Source of the DNA: Dasypus novemcinctus
Taxonomy: Eukaryota; Chordata; Mammalia; Cingulata; Dasypodidae
DNA length: 64,000 bases
Direction: 5' to 3'
NCBI RefSeq assembly: GCF_030445035.2
Contig: NC_080680.1
Coordinates: 120,058,228 to 120,122,227 of the forward strand
The translations under genes were made by a program, and so were the position numbers. Within the stretch, counting starts at the first letter, position 1; every line of letters begins with the position of its first letter. The notes beneath the pieces are model-generated. The model was given only the letters and a program-made list of their open reading frames with translations. It had not been told where the DNA came from and made no database searches. This document shows positions 45,994 through 58,424 of this stretch, piece by piece.

Positions 45994-48900
45994 GGCTCCC
46001 GCGGCTCGGGTCGCGGTCCCCGGCATCCGCTGAGCGCAGGAAACACGTGGCAATGCTCGTTTGTAACTTCCGGCAGAGGTCTGGGGAGGCGGGCTCTGGG
46101 TCACCTTGGAGGCCGGGTGGGCCCTCCCAAGCCTGGAAAAGAGCAGCTGCTCTTCCCAGGCCCCCTCTCGAAGTCCCCAAGGTGAGGGGCCCTGCCAGGG
46201 CAGGAAGCTGGCCCCAGGCAGGCGTCCCCTCCGCTTCAGCGATCTGCGAAGAACCAGACAGCCCCGCTCCCCTTAACCTTTCCACCAGGTGCCACAGAAA
46301 TATTTCGAGTTTTTAGCCCTTTCTCTGCACTATCAACGAGAGAGAAAAGTCGCCATCCACACGTGTCTCTGGCGGGGCTGCTGGTTTTCCTCTCGGTATG
46401 GAACAGGATTTTGCAGGGTTGCAGCTGTTGCTGCCACCCCCCAGGCGAGACCCCATGCTACATTCTGAACCGGGGAGTGGGGCGGGGGGAGCTGAGAAAT
46501 GGAGGAGGGGGATCCCACTGTACTTATGAAACTACGCGAGCTCCTTAGTGTCCCGGCAGGCCCAGGGCAAGAGAAGGTGCTGCTGTGTCTGTGCCTATTC
46601 AGATGACCCCTTAGTATGACTAGGTTTACATGCCCCTACGGAAGGGGACGGGGACGCTGGGACATGGTGAGCATGAAGAGAGGATGGGCAGAAGAGGTAC
46701 ACACGTGCACACCGTGCTTTTAGAGCAAAAGCTCAGGGCCAGAAAGGCAATTTGGCTAAGAAATGAATAAGCCTGCACTTCTGATCTAACGAAGCATCTC
46801 CACTGTAGCATGTGCCTTTTATAATGGAAAAGAAAGGGAGAAAAAGCAAAGCAGGGATTTGGCCTGAGGATGAAACCGGAATAGCAGTGCTCACTGCCCA
46901 CCGCGGCCCGCGTGAGCCGGTGCCCCTGGCTTCCGTGGCAATGTTCGGCAAACCACGCATGAGGTCATTTCAAATCAGCAGGCGCCTATCTCTTAGCCGT
47001 AGGCAGCCAAACGTGAATCTCGAGCCTGTGAATGGCACACGCTTGAACATTCAGGAATCTGCCCTGCGTGCCTCGTGTCCCTATAGGTAATTACCAAATC
47101 AGAAGCCCACCCTTGTAGCCATTCGTCACTGGGGAAATGGTGAGCAGGTTTCGTCCCTCTGGTTCTTCTCCAGGCCCCAATTTCTAAGGCCCCCAAAGAC
47201 TGATGTAAATAACCCCGTTTCCCCTCTACCTGGGTGCCCCTTTCCCACAGCACAGCAGCTGGGCCAAATAGAAAGGGAAAGGAATCCGGGGACTCTAGAC
47301 GGTCAGTTTCCAAATGTTAATACAGACGATCCTCACCTGGGAAGCACATCAACATGCCCCTTTCCCAGAGATTACCAAGGTGGGATCTGGGGTGCACTCA
47401 GAAATCCTATTAACTAACACACCCAGGTGACTCATAACCCAGGTGACCGACAACATGTTCTGGAAGTTTGACCATTTTGAGAGTTTTAACTCCAGCACAC
47501 ACCGGCCACTGCACCTTCTACCGTGCCCCAGCCCAGCCCCTGGGCACCATTTAAGCCTTGACATCCTTGTTTATCAATTACTTGCTTTCTCTTTTTAGTA
47601 CTCTTCACTCTACACCCAACTATCCCAGCACCTACAATGGGCTCCAGTGCTCTGCCCAGCACGGCGCCCTGTGAAAGCTGCAGATAATTGGAAAGATGCC
47701 TCCATCACAAAATGTCTCCCCCTGCCTTGGGATACAAGGCCTGCACCCAAGAGCTACCCAGTCCTGCAGAGAAAGAGAAGTTAAGCTGCAGGAGAGAACA
47801 TTTTAGTAATTCATGAATATGCCTGAGAAAACCCCGGCGTGAGGGAGGAGCCAGGGAGGTGGGAGGGTTCTAAAGTCAGACTTCATCAGCCTCTCAGATC
47901 AAACAGTTCAACAGTGAGGAAGGTGAGCCGTGGAAACAGAAGGGGACACTTCTGCTTTGAAACACCCTAGCTTCCCACGTTCTCACTCCAGGCCCAGAAG
48001 TAGGTTTGCAACTGCCTTGGGACGATGATGCCTCTTAGCCCTCCCCAGCCATCTGCCACAGCTAAGGATGCTGTAGAGACTGCGCCATCACACCCTGCAC
48101 ACTCCCGAGCCCGCAGGCTGATGTCCAGGTGTACCTCAATTCTCATAGCAGCAGTGCTCCTGCAAAGTTGGACTTGGGCATTTTTGTAACTCAAACCATA
48201 TTCTGACTGTACATGAGAAGCTGGCTATTCAAGGGAACCCAGAGGTGAATTCTTTTGTAAAGAGTCCTTTTGTAATGCACTTAATTATTCCCTTCGCGTA
48301 TCTGTTTTGTAAGTTTGGATTTTTGTACATCGGGTTTTCCCTCAGCTTCTCTCCGAGGCATTCTGGGCAGTGATGATCCCTGGGCCCCTGCCTTGTCCAT
48401 GAAGCACCTGGGCAGAGCACGGTCGCCCACCATCTTCTGAGGAAATGCTCGGGCAGAATCGTGGCCGGGACGCGCCCGGCCGGGGCTGGAAGCAGACTTC
48501 CTGCCGGCCACACTGCTGGAAACGCCTCCGCGTTCCAGGCAAGAGGAAACACACACCGTTATCACTTGTGGTGAAATGAATCTTTATGTTAAGTAGCAAT
48601 GGTTCTTTTTATCAGTCGTGACTGAACAGTGTTTTGCAATTTGTGAAACAGTATGTTGTGTCTGTAAAAGATTTCATGAAATGGTGGTCCGTCGAAAACC
48701 TCCTTTCTGTTCTGCTCCCCCAGTCCCTCTCGCCTCCCCTCGGGCTCAAAACACACAAAGATCAGCAGGCTTCAGGCGGAGAGTGGTCTTTGGGTAAAGA
48801 GGGAAGGGGTGCCGCCTGGCCTTCTCGAGGGTGCCTATTGCATGAGCTCAGGAGCTGGGACCCTGGGCTGTGACAGCCTGAGTGTGTCACACACCCCCAC

Positions 48901-49710
48901 CCTCCCGTTCTGGGTGAGCTGGAGCAGATCTGGCTACTTGGTTCATGTAAACATCCATGGTGAGGGCGCCGGGGAGGGTGGACCTCAAGGAAGGAGAGGG
49001 GATTCCTCAGACAACGGAGGACGAGGTGGAAGAACGAGTAGAACCATCAGCTGAGGTCTGCAATGTGCCCAGGGGTGCCTCTCCATTGTCCGCGGCTCTT
49101 CCTGTTGTGCAAACCCCATGTAGGAGCTGTTGCTTCCGTTCTATCCAGAATGGTGGGAAATAGAGCAACCGCCAAGCAAAACTGAGCTCTGTCAGCTTGC
49201 TAACAGACTTCTCAGCAGACAGCCTTGGAGAAAGTAAGCACTTTCTTGGAAAACTTCTTGGAAAACTGTTTTAGAGCCTCCCTTTTTCCCAACCCATGCT
49301 TTTTGATAGGCAAACCAGAAAATCCAACCCGATTTCAGAAGTTGCTTTTTTATCATCAAAACCACTACACTATCTGCACCGTTTAGGTTTTCCTTTCTCC
49401 ACCCACCTAAACCATCCATCTAATTTGGGATTCCCTCACTATTTTCTTTTTAGTTACTAAACATCTTATGAAAATAACTTCTAAGTATTAAGGTTTGTGG
49501 AGAGTCTTTGCCTCGTGTCTTCATTTTAATGTGTTTGCAATTGCTCCGCTCCAGGAAGAACTGAAATCCTGTCTTGTGAGCATGAAGTGAACGGGCTGTT
49601 TTGCTCCAGCCACATTTCTTGTACACCCTTGTGGAAGGACAAGGTGTCCTCAGATCTTTTCCATCTCCAGTTTCTATGACTGTGGAATAAATGTTCAGAT
49701 AGAAACTTCA
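45994..49710 (+). other. GRIN3A: GRIN3A 3' untranslated region (inferred extent)
   Basis: This runs from the GRIN3A stop to just past the first good polyadenylation signal. I recognised no young SINE or L1 in it, which contrasts with the repeat-filled introns and fits exonic sequence. GC is high for the first 300-400 bases and falls afterwards. Several short open frames occur on both strands (for example 48229-48599 minus), but none resembles a known protein. The extent is an inference from the signal at 49686 and the long 3' UTR known for this gene. Confidence 0.65.
49686..49691 (+). terminator. GRIN3A: Probable GRIN3A polyadenylation signal (AATAAA)
   Basis: A canonical AATAAA lies about 3.7 kb after the GRIN3A stop and is followed within 20-40 bases by GT-rich sequence (GTTTGGGTGTCC and GTTGTCTATGG), the usual downstream element. 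I saw no other AATAAA in the plus-strand stretch after the stop. Confidence 0.6.
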
Positions 49711-50942
49711 CGTTTGGGTGTCCTGCTGACGTTGTCTATGGGGACTCAAATGCTGACATGGTCCCAGCCCCTTCCTCATGGGAGATCCCCTGATGCTCTG
49801 ATTTATGCTAGGTCCCTTGTTATTGTCCAAAGAAGTGACACAAGGAATGCTGAGAAAACTCAGAGTCCAGGCATGAAAAAGTAGAGCTGAAGTGGTTTAA
49901 TCCAAGGGAGACGGTCTAGGAAAAGGCATGATATAAAGAAACCTCTGCCCTGACCACCAATATTTAGTAATTCAACAAACAATTCCTAAACACCTTCTAT
50001 TTATGTGCCAAGTGCCGGGGCAGAGAAGTGAGAGATATGGGCACAGTCTCTCATCTTACCTGAAAACTGGTAATACTACCATAGCAAACATTTATTTGAG
50101 CATTTACCATAAACCATGATCTCATTCAATCTTCATAACAACCTCCATAAGATAGGTATGGTCGTTACTGCTAGCTTACAGGTGAAAAAACAGGGTCGGG
50201 GAAATTACACCACCTGCCTGAGGTTATAAGAGTAGCAGCAGAGGTTTGTACTCAGGCTATGCAATTGCCAGAACAACTACACTCTACTGTCAGGATTCTG
50301 GTCTTTGTCTTACAACTTCCTTTGGTTCCTCTATTCCCTGTGTGACCTTTCAGCCTTAGTGCCTCCTACTTGTGCTTCAGCCTGGCCTCCAGCCCCTCAG
50401 AACAGAGAGGGAAGTTGGTGTGGTCCATTTAGCTCAGTGCTGTAGCTCTGGAGTCTAACAGAAAGAGTTTTTCAGCATCTCTTTCTTTCTGCCTTCTTGC
50501 CCAACAAGAAATGGTCCAAACACAGTTGGGAACCATTCAGCAGCCCTGCAGCCAGCCTCAAGCACCACAGTTTCTGCCAGTCCACACAGTTTTAGCTGCT
50601 GGCAAACTTCCCTTCCTGAATCTGCTAGGCTGATGCATTCTTCACACTCATTATTTTTTTTTGAAATATGACCAAATCTCACTGAAACTTAAATCCAATA
50701 TGACCTCATTCGATTGCAAACTTACACAAGGATATTTTGCATCATTTATTACTTCAGTTATTGGATGCCTGGTTTGAGTCAGCCACCAGAGAAAGACAGA
50801 CAAAAGAGGAGATTCTGATTACATGGAGCTCAGGGTAGTGGGGCAAGGGGCATGGGGGGGGGCGGCAACTGGCAACACAGCATGGTATACACTGATAAGG
50901 AAACGCACATTGGGTGCTACAGGAGCAAAGGCAGCACCTAAC

Positions 50943-50944
<2 letters not shown>

Positions 50945-50985
<41 letters not shown>
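50945..50985. repeat. (TG)n microsatellite
   Basis: About 20 uninterrupted TG units follow ACCC. Confidence 0.95.
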
Positions 50986-50987
<2 letters not shown>

Positions 50988-53007
50988 GTGAGGATGGAGA
51001 GGTAACAGGTCTTCCAGGTAAAAGAAACAACACAGGCAAAGTTCCAGAACTGGAAATCAGGACAGTCAAGGAATGTGGGGACTTTGAATAGTAAATACGA
51101 CAAAAACACAAAGCACATGTATAGGTGACCAACTATAAGGATTGGAAAAACAGTGGTAATCTCTGTCCTAGATTAGATTTGTACGCTGAATCTTGAAGAC
51201 AATAGAACACATTAAAGGATTTTAAGCAGAGGAGGGCCATGGTAAAAGATTAGGAGCCTCATCACAGACGTGGGACTAGCTGTCATTCATATGAATTTTG
51301 TTTGTTTGTAGGGTGGGGGGCAAAAAAGGTTAAATCCTTGATGTTCTGGAAGAATTTGGTCATGACATCATTAAACCAGTACAGGCAGACTAGAAAACAA
51401 GGACAAACACATTTAGATTCTATGGTGGGTATCAGTCATATTTTTCCCTAGAAATAGGGAGAAAAGTAGATGAAGAAAATGCATTTCCTTTGTAGATGAT
51501 AGGCAAGTTACTTGAGCTCTCAAAGGTAATATTTTGAGCATTTGCTATTTGCCAGACAATGTACTAAATGTTTTGCACATGTTGAGTCATTCAATCCTCA
51601 ACACAACCCTAGGAGATAGCGACTGTTGTTTTATACAGGAAGAAACACAGAGCACAGAGAGGGGAAGCAACTGGCTAGGAAGTGGCTGAGCCCAAGCCAG
51701 GTGAGTCGGACTTCATGAGAAACATGTTCTCACCAAATAGAAGGGAGGGCACAAGGAGAAGGCCAAGTTCTCTTGGATTCAGTTCTGGCCTAGAACGAGG
51801 CACTGGAGGAACTTTCAACAAGACGCAGTCCCCACCAGGGCCTGGCAAAGGGCTCCCACTAAACCAGAACTGTTGAGGCTATGTAGGGTTATGTAGGTCT
51901 TCAAAAAGACTTCAGCATAACTTGGGAAATATTTTCATTTCTGATCTCCCTAGTGACAACCATGCTGTCAAGTACAGGTCTCCGCTCAGGTTAGAAGAAA
52001 GAACAGTGCAGGCCTGATCAGCACATCTCGATTCTACAGCTAAACTGAGTAACTTTGGGGCCTAAATGAGGACATGGTTTGAGCTCCCTTTCAGTTCTCA
52101 CATCTCACCTGGCAAGCACATCATTCTACTTCACAAATACAACATAAAATATTCAGATAATACCATTATTTTGTTAATATATATATATATACTATGGTTC
52201 CAATTTTGCCCACAACTTCCCTAAAAAAAAAAAGTCTATAATGAGAGAAGCCTGCACTGTCAAGAGCTGCCTCTAACAGAGGTGTTAGTTTCAGAATTCG
52301 TAACAATTCCTTTTATCAACACAAAAGAAATCTAAAAATACAGTCATATATTTTAGAATAATTCAAATTTGTAGTTACTCCAATGTGTGAGGAAGAAAGG
52401 TTGTCTTTACATAGGGCAAAGGAAAAAAAAAATACAAGGTTTGAATTCATACAATGGTTCAAAAAAGAAGACCTCTGAAGATCTGACAGCAAAAGCATGG
52501 AGCTGCATAATTTAACCACACGAACCTCTGAGTGAGTGTGCCAGGCCCCAGGCTGGATATTGGGAATCAGTTTCAGTATACTTGTCATCATAAGACAGGC
52601 AGACTTTGGTGACAAGGACTAGTCAAACTTTTCTGCAGGCCCAATGGTACCTGGGTTTATCAATCAGTTAACAGTCCTCAGGGGAAACCCTGAGGAAGAA
52701 AAATCAAAAAGCATTCTCCACCAGCATGTGACAAAGGAATTAAATGAGTGCAGCAAGCAGCGTCCTGCGAGAACTATGCACCAGCATTCCCGTAGTTCTA
52801 AAAGACATGTGGGACATTGTTTTATTGTCCAGAATCTTCCCATGAATCCCTACAATATCAAATCACATAGTGCTGTGTACAAGGACAACTGTGGCTCTAG
52901 AAGAGAGAATAAGAAAACACAAGGAGCCCCAGTGGAAATACACATAAGAACTCAACAGCTAGCAGAAACAAGAGCGCAACACCTCTCAAAGAGATGCCTA
53001 TAATAGG

Positions 53008-53435
53008 TGTCTTAGTTTGCTAGGCTGCTATGACAAATACCAGCCACAATGGACTGGCTTAACAACAGGAATTAATTGGATCATGGGTTGGAAGGCTAGA
53101 AGCCCAAATCAAGGTATAGTCAGGGCTTGCTTTCTCCCTGAAACCTGCTGCATTCTGGCGCTGGCTTGCCACCATCCATGGGGTTCTTGGCTAGCTTCCT
53201 GTCACATGGCCACCTCTCTCTCCTTGTATGCTCTTCTGGTCTGGCTTCTTCCTGTGTGGACTTTTCTGACTTTTGGTGTCTTCTCTTTATAAGGCCTCCA
53301 ATAATTTGGATTAATACCTGCGGTCATTCTGTAGGGGCACACCTTTACTAAAAATTAAAACATCTTCAAGAGGTCCTATTTACAATGGGTTCATGCCCAC
53401 AGGGATTGGCTTATGATTACAAGCCAGCCAACAGC
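53008..53435 (-). mobile_element. MaLR-like LTR, antisense
   Basis: Starts TGTCTTAGTTTGCTAGGCTG, continues with ATGACAAATACCAGCCACAAT, TTATAAGGCCTCCAATAATT and CCACAGGGATTGGC. The far end is indistinct. It is the most complete relative of the fragment at 1-180. Confidence 0.7.
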
Positions 53436-54441
53436 AAGTTGTATAGTTATGGTGCATGCTTTAGAACAGCCTTGATTTTGCTCAAAATCTCTGAGATATT
53501 TCCAAGGTAACAACAAAAGAAATTTTTTTTAAAAATGAAGAGGTTGTCCCAACAAGACCTGAATAAAATGTTAAATAAAAAATGAGAAGCCTCTATTACT
53601 TCTATAATAATCTTAAAAATCAGCATTAAGAGGCATGACTTTACAACATGAACCAATTCAGTTTGCAATTTAGGGGTATTCCTGAAGCCCATTCATTCAC
53701 CTCTTCTGTAGTGAAAGAAGCCGGACTGCCTCCAAATCACAACCATTTTCGGTCATTATCGGAAAATGACCTAGGGAGCACTAGTTGGAACTAGGAGTTT
53801 CCTACTCTTCCCATCTGGAGTTTCCCCTAAATCAAGTTCCCCAAGGGACTAGCGGCTTTCTCCCCAGCAAACCTCAGGCCCCATGGTGCCCTGGTGCTGG
53901 CTTTCCCAACCAATGCTCAGTAACAGCCTCGGTAACCCAGTCTCAGTAACCCAACTCCAAGAATCTGCTGCCCAAGGAGGCTGTTTGTCTCCCTCTCCCC
54001 AAGTAACCAAGTTAGTGTTTACATGTGCCCTGTAAGAAGAGGCAGCAGCAAGGGGTAAGTTCCTATCATCCCACCACTGGAATGCAAACCTACAGTGTGC
54101 CCAGCAGCAGGGCCTGATCCAAGCAGGCGTGTGTGTGTATCAAGAGACCTCCTTGATGACCTCTGCCTTCTAATATTCTCCAATTAGACCCATTTCTTAA
54201 CCCACATCACATGACTTTGTGGACTTCATCACAAGGCCTGCTGATAACAGGTGGTGACCAAAAAAGGATATGGAATTTGCCTCTACCCATTGCTAGGGCA
54301 GATGGTGATCAAGAAGAATCCACTTAACCAAGGATATATAAAACCTCTGGTTTACAGGTTACTATCAAAATATATAATTCAAGAATTCTCAGCCTAAAGT
54401 GCAGACAGCCTCTATTCCCTGGAAAACAAATCACCATCTCT

Positions 54442-54616
54442 CTTTTTCTCTTTGAGGTACTGCGGCTGGGGGTTGAACCCAGGACTTCACATGTGGGAAG
54501 CCAGCGTGCAACCACTGAGCTACATCGGCTCCCCCAAGTTGGTTTTTAGGAGGCACTGGGGATCAAATTCATATGTGGGAAGCAGGTGCTCAACCATCTG
54601 AACTTCATCCACTCTT
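54442..54616 (-). mobile_element. Dimeric DAS-type SINE, antisense
   Basis: Two tRNA-like units in reverse: GAGGTACTGCGGCTGGGGGT to CTACATCGGCTCCC, then AGGAGGCACTGGGGATCAAA to TTCATCCACTC. A perfect 14-base duplication AAATCACCATCTCT flanks it (54428-54441 and 54617-54630). Confidence 0.9.
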
Positions 54617-54692
54617 AAATCACCATCTCTTATACCCATAATGAGCTATGGAAGAAAAGTGAATAAACTGTCATCTCTTAGGCATACTCTTT

Positions 54693-54782
54693 CCTCAGAA
54701 CAGACTCAATAAAAACAACTGAGGGAAAAGTGCTTCACCTCAGAACAGACTCAATAAAAACAACTGAGGGAAAAGTGCTTCA
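54693..54782. repeat. Tandem duplication, two identical 45-base copies
   Basis: The unit starting CCTCAGAACAGACTCAATAA and ending AAAAGTGCTTCA occurs twice back to back (54693-54737 and 54738-54782) with no difference that I can see. Confidence 0.95.
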
Positions 54783-54929
54783 ATCAATCAAAGAACTAAA
54801 TAAACATAGCTGGTCTCATAAACTGAGCTTATTATTTTCATTCAAGAGAATTCATGTCTAGAATAGCAGGTGTAAAAGCAACTGATAAAGCAAAGCCAAG
54901 TTTCAAAGAAAAACTACAAACACAAAAGG

Positions 54930-55819
54930 TAAACGGAACCCTCCTTTAATTGAAGCTTGCGGAATATAGTCCTACAGAAACATTACAGAGAATCTTCTGG
55001 GAAACAGGGACTCACAGCAACCCCTTTGGGGAGGAGGGTGAGAGTAATTCATAGCTTGCCAAGGCCTCTCTGTATCGAGTTCCAGAGAACCCAGAAGATT
55101 TCTTCATCATCTCAGTCCTGTGCCCCACCCTCTCCAATCTTGATTTCATTAGAAGATAAAAGGGCTATATAATTTGAAACTATTCTGGCCTCGAGAAATT
55201 TAAAAACTTTTAATTAGTTGAACATTCAAAACTTAAATAAGTTTAACAAAAAAGCCAGCTGACCTTAACAAGTTACTTTTCTAGTGAATGGGAAATTATC
55301 CTGGACATAATTTCATTAAGGCCTCAAACTATCCAGGAAAGAGGAGCACAATTATACCATTTTATAATCCAAGTTTATAAAATGTTTACTACCCAAATCA
55401 AGAAATGTTTGTGCCCACAGATAGCTTATTTCTAAACATAAAAAAGCCATGTTTCCACTCTTCTTTGTTCCCTTCTCCAGGTCAAAAAAAAAAAATTTGT
55501 CTTCTTCAGGAGGAATGGACAATCCAAGATTCTATCTCTACAGTGGGCCTGAAGAAGAAAATGATGACAAGTCTAAAAGTAGGAACTAACAAAGCTGGTA
55601 GGGAAGACAAAATTGCTTGTTACTAATTCATCCTAAAACCCAAGGCTGTCCCCAAAGTCATCTTGCTATCAGAGAGGAGAATGTAGACATAAAATCTGTC
55701 TGGGAAAGAGGGTTGACAAACTGCCTGGCAGGTGGCAGTCAAGGAGAAAAGAGGTAGAGGTTTGAGGGTTAACAAGTAAGTGCCTGTCTCATCAGCCTCT
55801 CTTCTTCTCCTGACCTGGA
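54930..55819 (-). other. RNF20: RNF20 3' untranslated region (inferred)
   Basis: This is the minus-strand sequence between the RNF20 stop and a candidate ATTAAA signal. I see no recognisable SINE or L1 within it. The nearest SINE begins only downstream, at 54616. The end is inferred. Confidence 0.5.
54945..54950 (-). terminator. RNF20: Candidate RNF20 polyadenylation signal (ATTAAA)
   Basis: The minus strand reads ATTAAA about 870 bases after the stop. It is followed by TTTTGTGTTTGTAG, a GT-rich downstream element. I saw no minus-strand AATAAA closer to the stop in a comparable context. It is a moderate-strength guess. Confidence 0.45.
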
Positions 55820-55996
55820 TCAGCCAATGTAGATTCGATGGAAATCATTGGCCCCAAAAGCAGCATTGCACTTGGGACATTTGCGCTGGCGGGTGTCATA
55901 GCGAGTCTTTACACACTCAAAGCAGAAAACATGAAAACACTTGGTCAGCACGGCATCCTTTTTACGCATATTGCAACATGGGCAGGTCAGGCGTGC
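55820..55996 (-). CDS. RNF20: RNF20 terminal coding exon: RING finger and stop
   Basis: The last RNF20 exon encodes 58 residues plus TGA (55820-55822). It holds an intact C3HC4 RING: Cys at exon residues 5, 8 and 20, His at 22, Cys at 25, 28, 40 and 43, in the context [20 protein letters not shown]. The protein ends NDFHRIYIG. The RING recruits the E2 (UBE2A/B) for H2B Lys120 monoubiquitination in the nucleus. The acceptor is CTTTTAG. The gene converges with GRIN3A; about 6 kb separates the stop from the proposed GRIN3A polyadenylation site. Confidence 0.97.
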   Translation of the reverse strand, partial: ARLTCPCCNMRKKDAVLTKCFHVFCFECVKTRYDTRQRKCPKCNAAFGANDFHRIYIG

Positions 55997-56257
55997 CTAA
56001 AAGAGGAAAAAAACAGAGTCCGAGCAATCATAAATGTTTTTGATCCAAATGGCTCTGACATATAAACAAAGCAAACAATAACGATAAAACCCACCAAGCA
56101 CTGACAAGATACCAAATCCAACCCCCCTCCCCCAAAAACAAACCATTTTCTGGTTACCTAAATGGAAAGAAAGCCAGGATTTACATGCCCAGTTTTACTA
56201 GGCCACTTCAGGCCTTAACAAACAACACAAGGAAATCACTGAGGTGGTTTTTCTAAC

Positions 56258-56359
56258 CTTGTAATCCTTAATCTCCTCCATTAGAATCTCATCACACTTG
56301 GGTACATTGTCTGGTTTCTTGGTGGTCTCCAGCTTCCTCCGAAGTCTTGAGATGTCCTC
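56258..56359 (-). CDS. RNF20: RNF20 coding exon (linker before the RING)
   Basis: This 102-nt exon encodes 34 residues, beginning EDISRLRRKLETTKK and ending EILMEEIKDYK. The segment leads from the coiled coil into the RING and includes the conserved PDNVPKCDEIL stretch. The acceptor is ACCACAG and the donor is AAG|GTTAG. Phase is 0 at both ends, and the next exon continues with ARLTCPCC. Confidence 0.95.
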
Positions 56360-57090
56360 CTGTGGTAGGAGAGCACACCCATCAGACACACTTCCCTAGA
56401 CCAGCTGTCTGTGAGGAAAATAATTGCTAAAATGTGAACTTTCTGTCATGGAAAGGATTTTCTATCTTCTCATGATGGACAATTACCTTTTAGGAATGTG
56501 AGAATTGCAAATGGCAATTTATTTTCTTTTGTTTTGGATCAGATAACCATAATTACATCCCCAAACCAGAGTTTCATCTAACTATTGCCAGCTCAGCCCT
56601 ATGAAAACACAATCTATGAGTCTAGAGGGGTTAAATTTAAAAATAAAATGAAATAAAATGAAAACTCTAATAGGCCATTTTATTTTGAGATAACTAATTT
56701 TAAACTGAAGGTAGACTGCATTAAAATAATCTACAGGTTTATGGGTAAGGACTGAAAAGTAACATGGGCAAGAGTTAACCCACTAAATGTAGAGAAACTG
56801 TAGGAGAACTCTAAAATCCTTTAATATTGTCCTGCAGCTACTGCTTTCATAATTCACTAATTCGTTCATTCAATAAATATTTCTTTCACACTCACTAGGT
56901 GCTGGGCACTATGGCAGACTTGGGGATACGGCAGTGAAAAAAGCAGAACCAGTCTCTTCCCTAAAGGAACTTACGGTCTAGTAGGAGATGACATATATTT
57001 CGCTAATGAGCCTTTCGTTATAAGGGTCATTTCCAAGCCCCCAAAATATACCTATAAGATGAAATATAAAGAAAAAACAATGGCTTGTAC

Positions 57091-57231
57091 CTGGGCTCGT
57101 TTGAAATTGAACATGTCCTTTTCTTTGGTGACACTGTTCTCAACGATCTCATCCTGAAAATCATGTAGCTTCTTCTGAGCCAATTCCAGTTGTGCCTTGA
57201 GGTCATCTGCCAGCTGGGCCGCCTCCATTGC
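57091..57231 (-). CDS. RNF20: RNF20 coding exon (coiled coil)
   Basis: This 141-nt exon encodes 47 residues, from AMEAAQLADDLKAQLELAQ to DMFNFKRAQ. It continues the coiled coil of BRE1A with a clear heptad pattern. The acceptor is CCCACCTAG and the donor is CAG|GTAC. Phase is 0 at both ends. No disrupting changes were seen. Confidence 0.95.
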
Positions 57232-57410
57232 CTAGGTGGGACACATGTGGAGGGTCACCTCCTCACCCCTCATTTCCAGTGAGGCAAAACGTTACCCCAA
57301 GTCCAAGGAATAAAGAGAACATATAACGTCAACCTATAACCTCCTCGATGTTATATCATGTTTCTGAGACTACCCACCGTCACGTTAGACTACAGAGCAT
57401 ACAGCCCTAC

Positions 57411-57536
57411 CTTGCGTTTATTCATCTCCAAGGCTTGAGTCCTCAGGCCCAGCTCCTTCTCCCCTGTGCCAATGTTGCTCTGTAGCAGGTGCTCCTTCTC
57501 TTCCAGTTTCCTTACTACCTGTAATTGGGCATCAAC
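57411..57536 (-). CDS. RNF20: RNF20 coding exon (coiled coil)
   Basis: This 126-nt exon encodes 42 residues, starting [19 protein letters not shown] and ending ALEMNKRK. It is part of the long coiled coil of the H2B ubiquitin ligase BRE1A, used for pairing with RNF40 and for contact with the E2 enzyme. The donor is AAG|GTAGG. The acceptor is CTTCGAAG, somewhat weak because it has A rather than C or T before AG, but length and frame both fit. Phase is 0 on both sides, joining LTLKTQ of the upstream exon to VDAQ. Confidence 0.95.
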
Positions 57537-58424
57537 CTTCGAAGAAGAAAACCAAATTTTAAGACAAACCAGAAGTGAAAAATAAAATTGGCTACATCCC
57601 ATTAATCAAGAGACCCACACAGCGTCAGGAATCTCCAACTTTTACTGATTCTACCTACAAACCCTTTGAAATACATTAAGACAACAATTATCAAGAGCTA
57701 CACTGCCGATATAAAATACTACTGAAGGTTCAAATAGCAGTCTGGGAAACCACTAAAAAGATTCTTCTCCAACCTGGCAAGAATAGAGAAAATGATTGCG
57801 GACATTTATCTTCTCCTACCATAGTAATCCTCAAAGGCCAGCATTTCATACTAAAACCAATGATATACAGACTGTAGCTCAAACAAAAGTCCAATTGTAT
57901 CTCAAAATGGCTAAAGGTTCAAAAGCAGTCTTTTTCTTGAAATTCAGGCACTAAGTAGACTCAAACAGCATTAAAGAGAAGTAAAATCACACACCCATTT
58001 CCTTAACCTCACATCCAAAGAACTCCCATCCCAGCCTCCTGATGCAACCAGGTAACCAATGTTAAGTTTCTCATGGGGCCTTCCAGAAATTTACTAAATA
58101 AACTGCACACAGGCACGCATGCACATGGCCATCTTTTAAAAAAAATAGAAATAAAAAAAGGCATCATAAAACAAATCACTAGATATATTTTAGACATTTT
58201 CCCATATTTTTCTATATTAACAGACATTTTGTTTTAACAGCTACATTATTATACTCCTTTGTAGAAATGTATAGTTTATTTACCCCATACCCCAATGATG
58301 ACCATTTAGTTTCTGGGGTTTTTTCCTTTACAAATGATGCCTTGATAATCATTCTTTTGCACATATCATCATGCAGAAAGGCCTCTGGTTCCACAAAATG
58401 GAAATCTCTAGTCATCCTAATTAC

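Larger units (their letters stand above)
49711..54427. other. Intergenic region between convergent GRIN3A and RNF20
   Basis: Holds antisense MIRs near 50070-50290 and 51520-51690, the TG microsatellite at 50945, an LTR at 53008 and an A-rich part at 52190-52460. No conserved gene was recognised; the 119-codon frame at 52644-53003 has no visible family. Confidence 0.45.
55997..58424 (-). other. RNF20: RNF20 introns between the last exons
   Basis: The short introns 55997-56257, 56360-57090, 57232-57410 and 57537-58424 carry GT..AG ends on the minus strand. 56860-56995 has an ancient repeat (TTCATTCAATAAATATTTC, GTGCTGGGCACTATGGC). No other gene. Confidence 0.7.

Noticed and set aside
45568-46316. 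Frames of 178-210 codons over the last GRIN3A exon
   Set aside because: GC-rich DNA has few stop codons. The true frame is the one joining RSHVGPRQ and ending [12 protein letters not shown].
55780-56065. Plus-strand frames of 75-87 codons
   Set aside because: They are the complement of the RNF20 RING exon.
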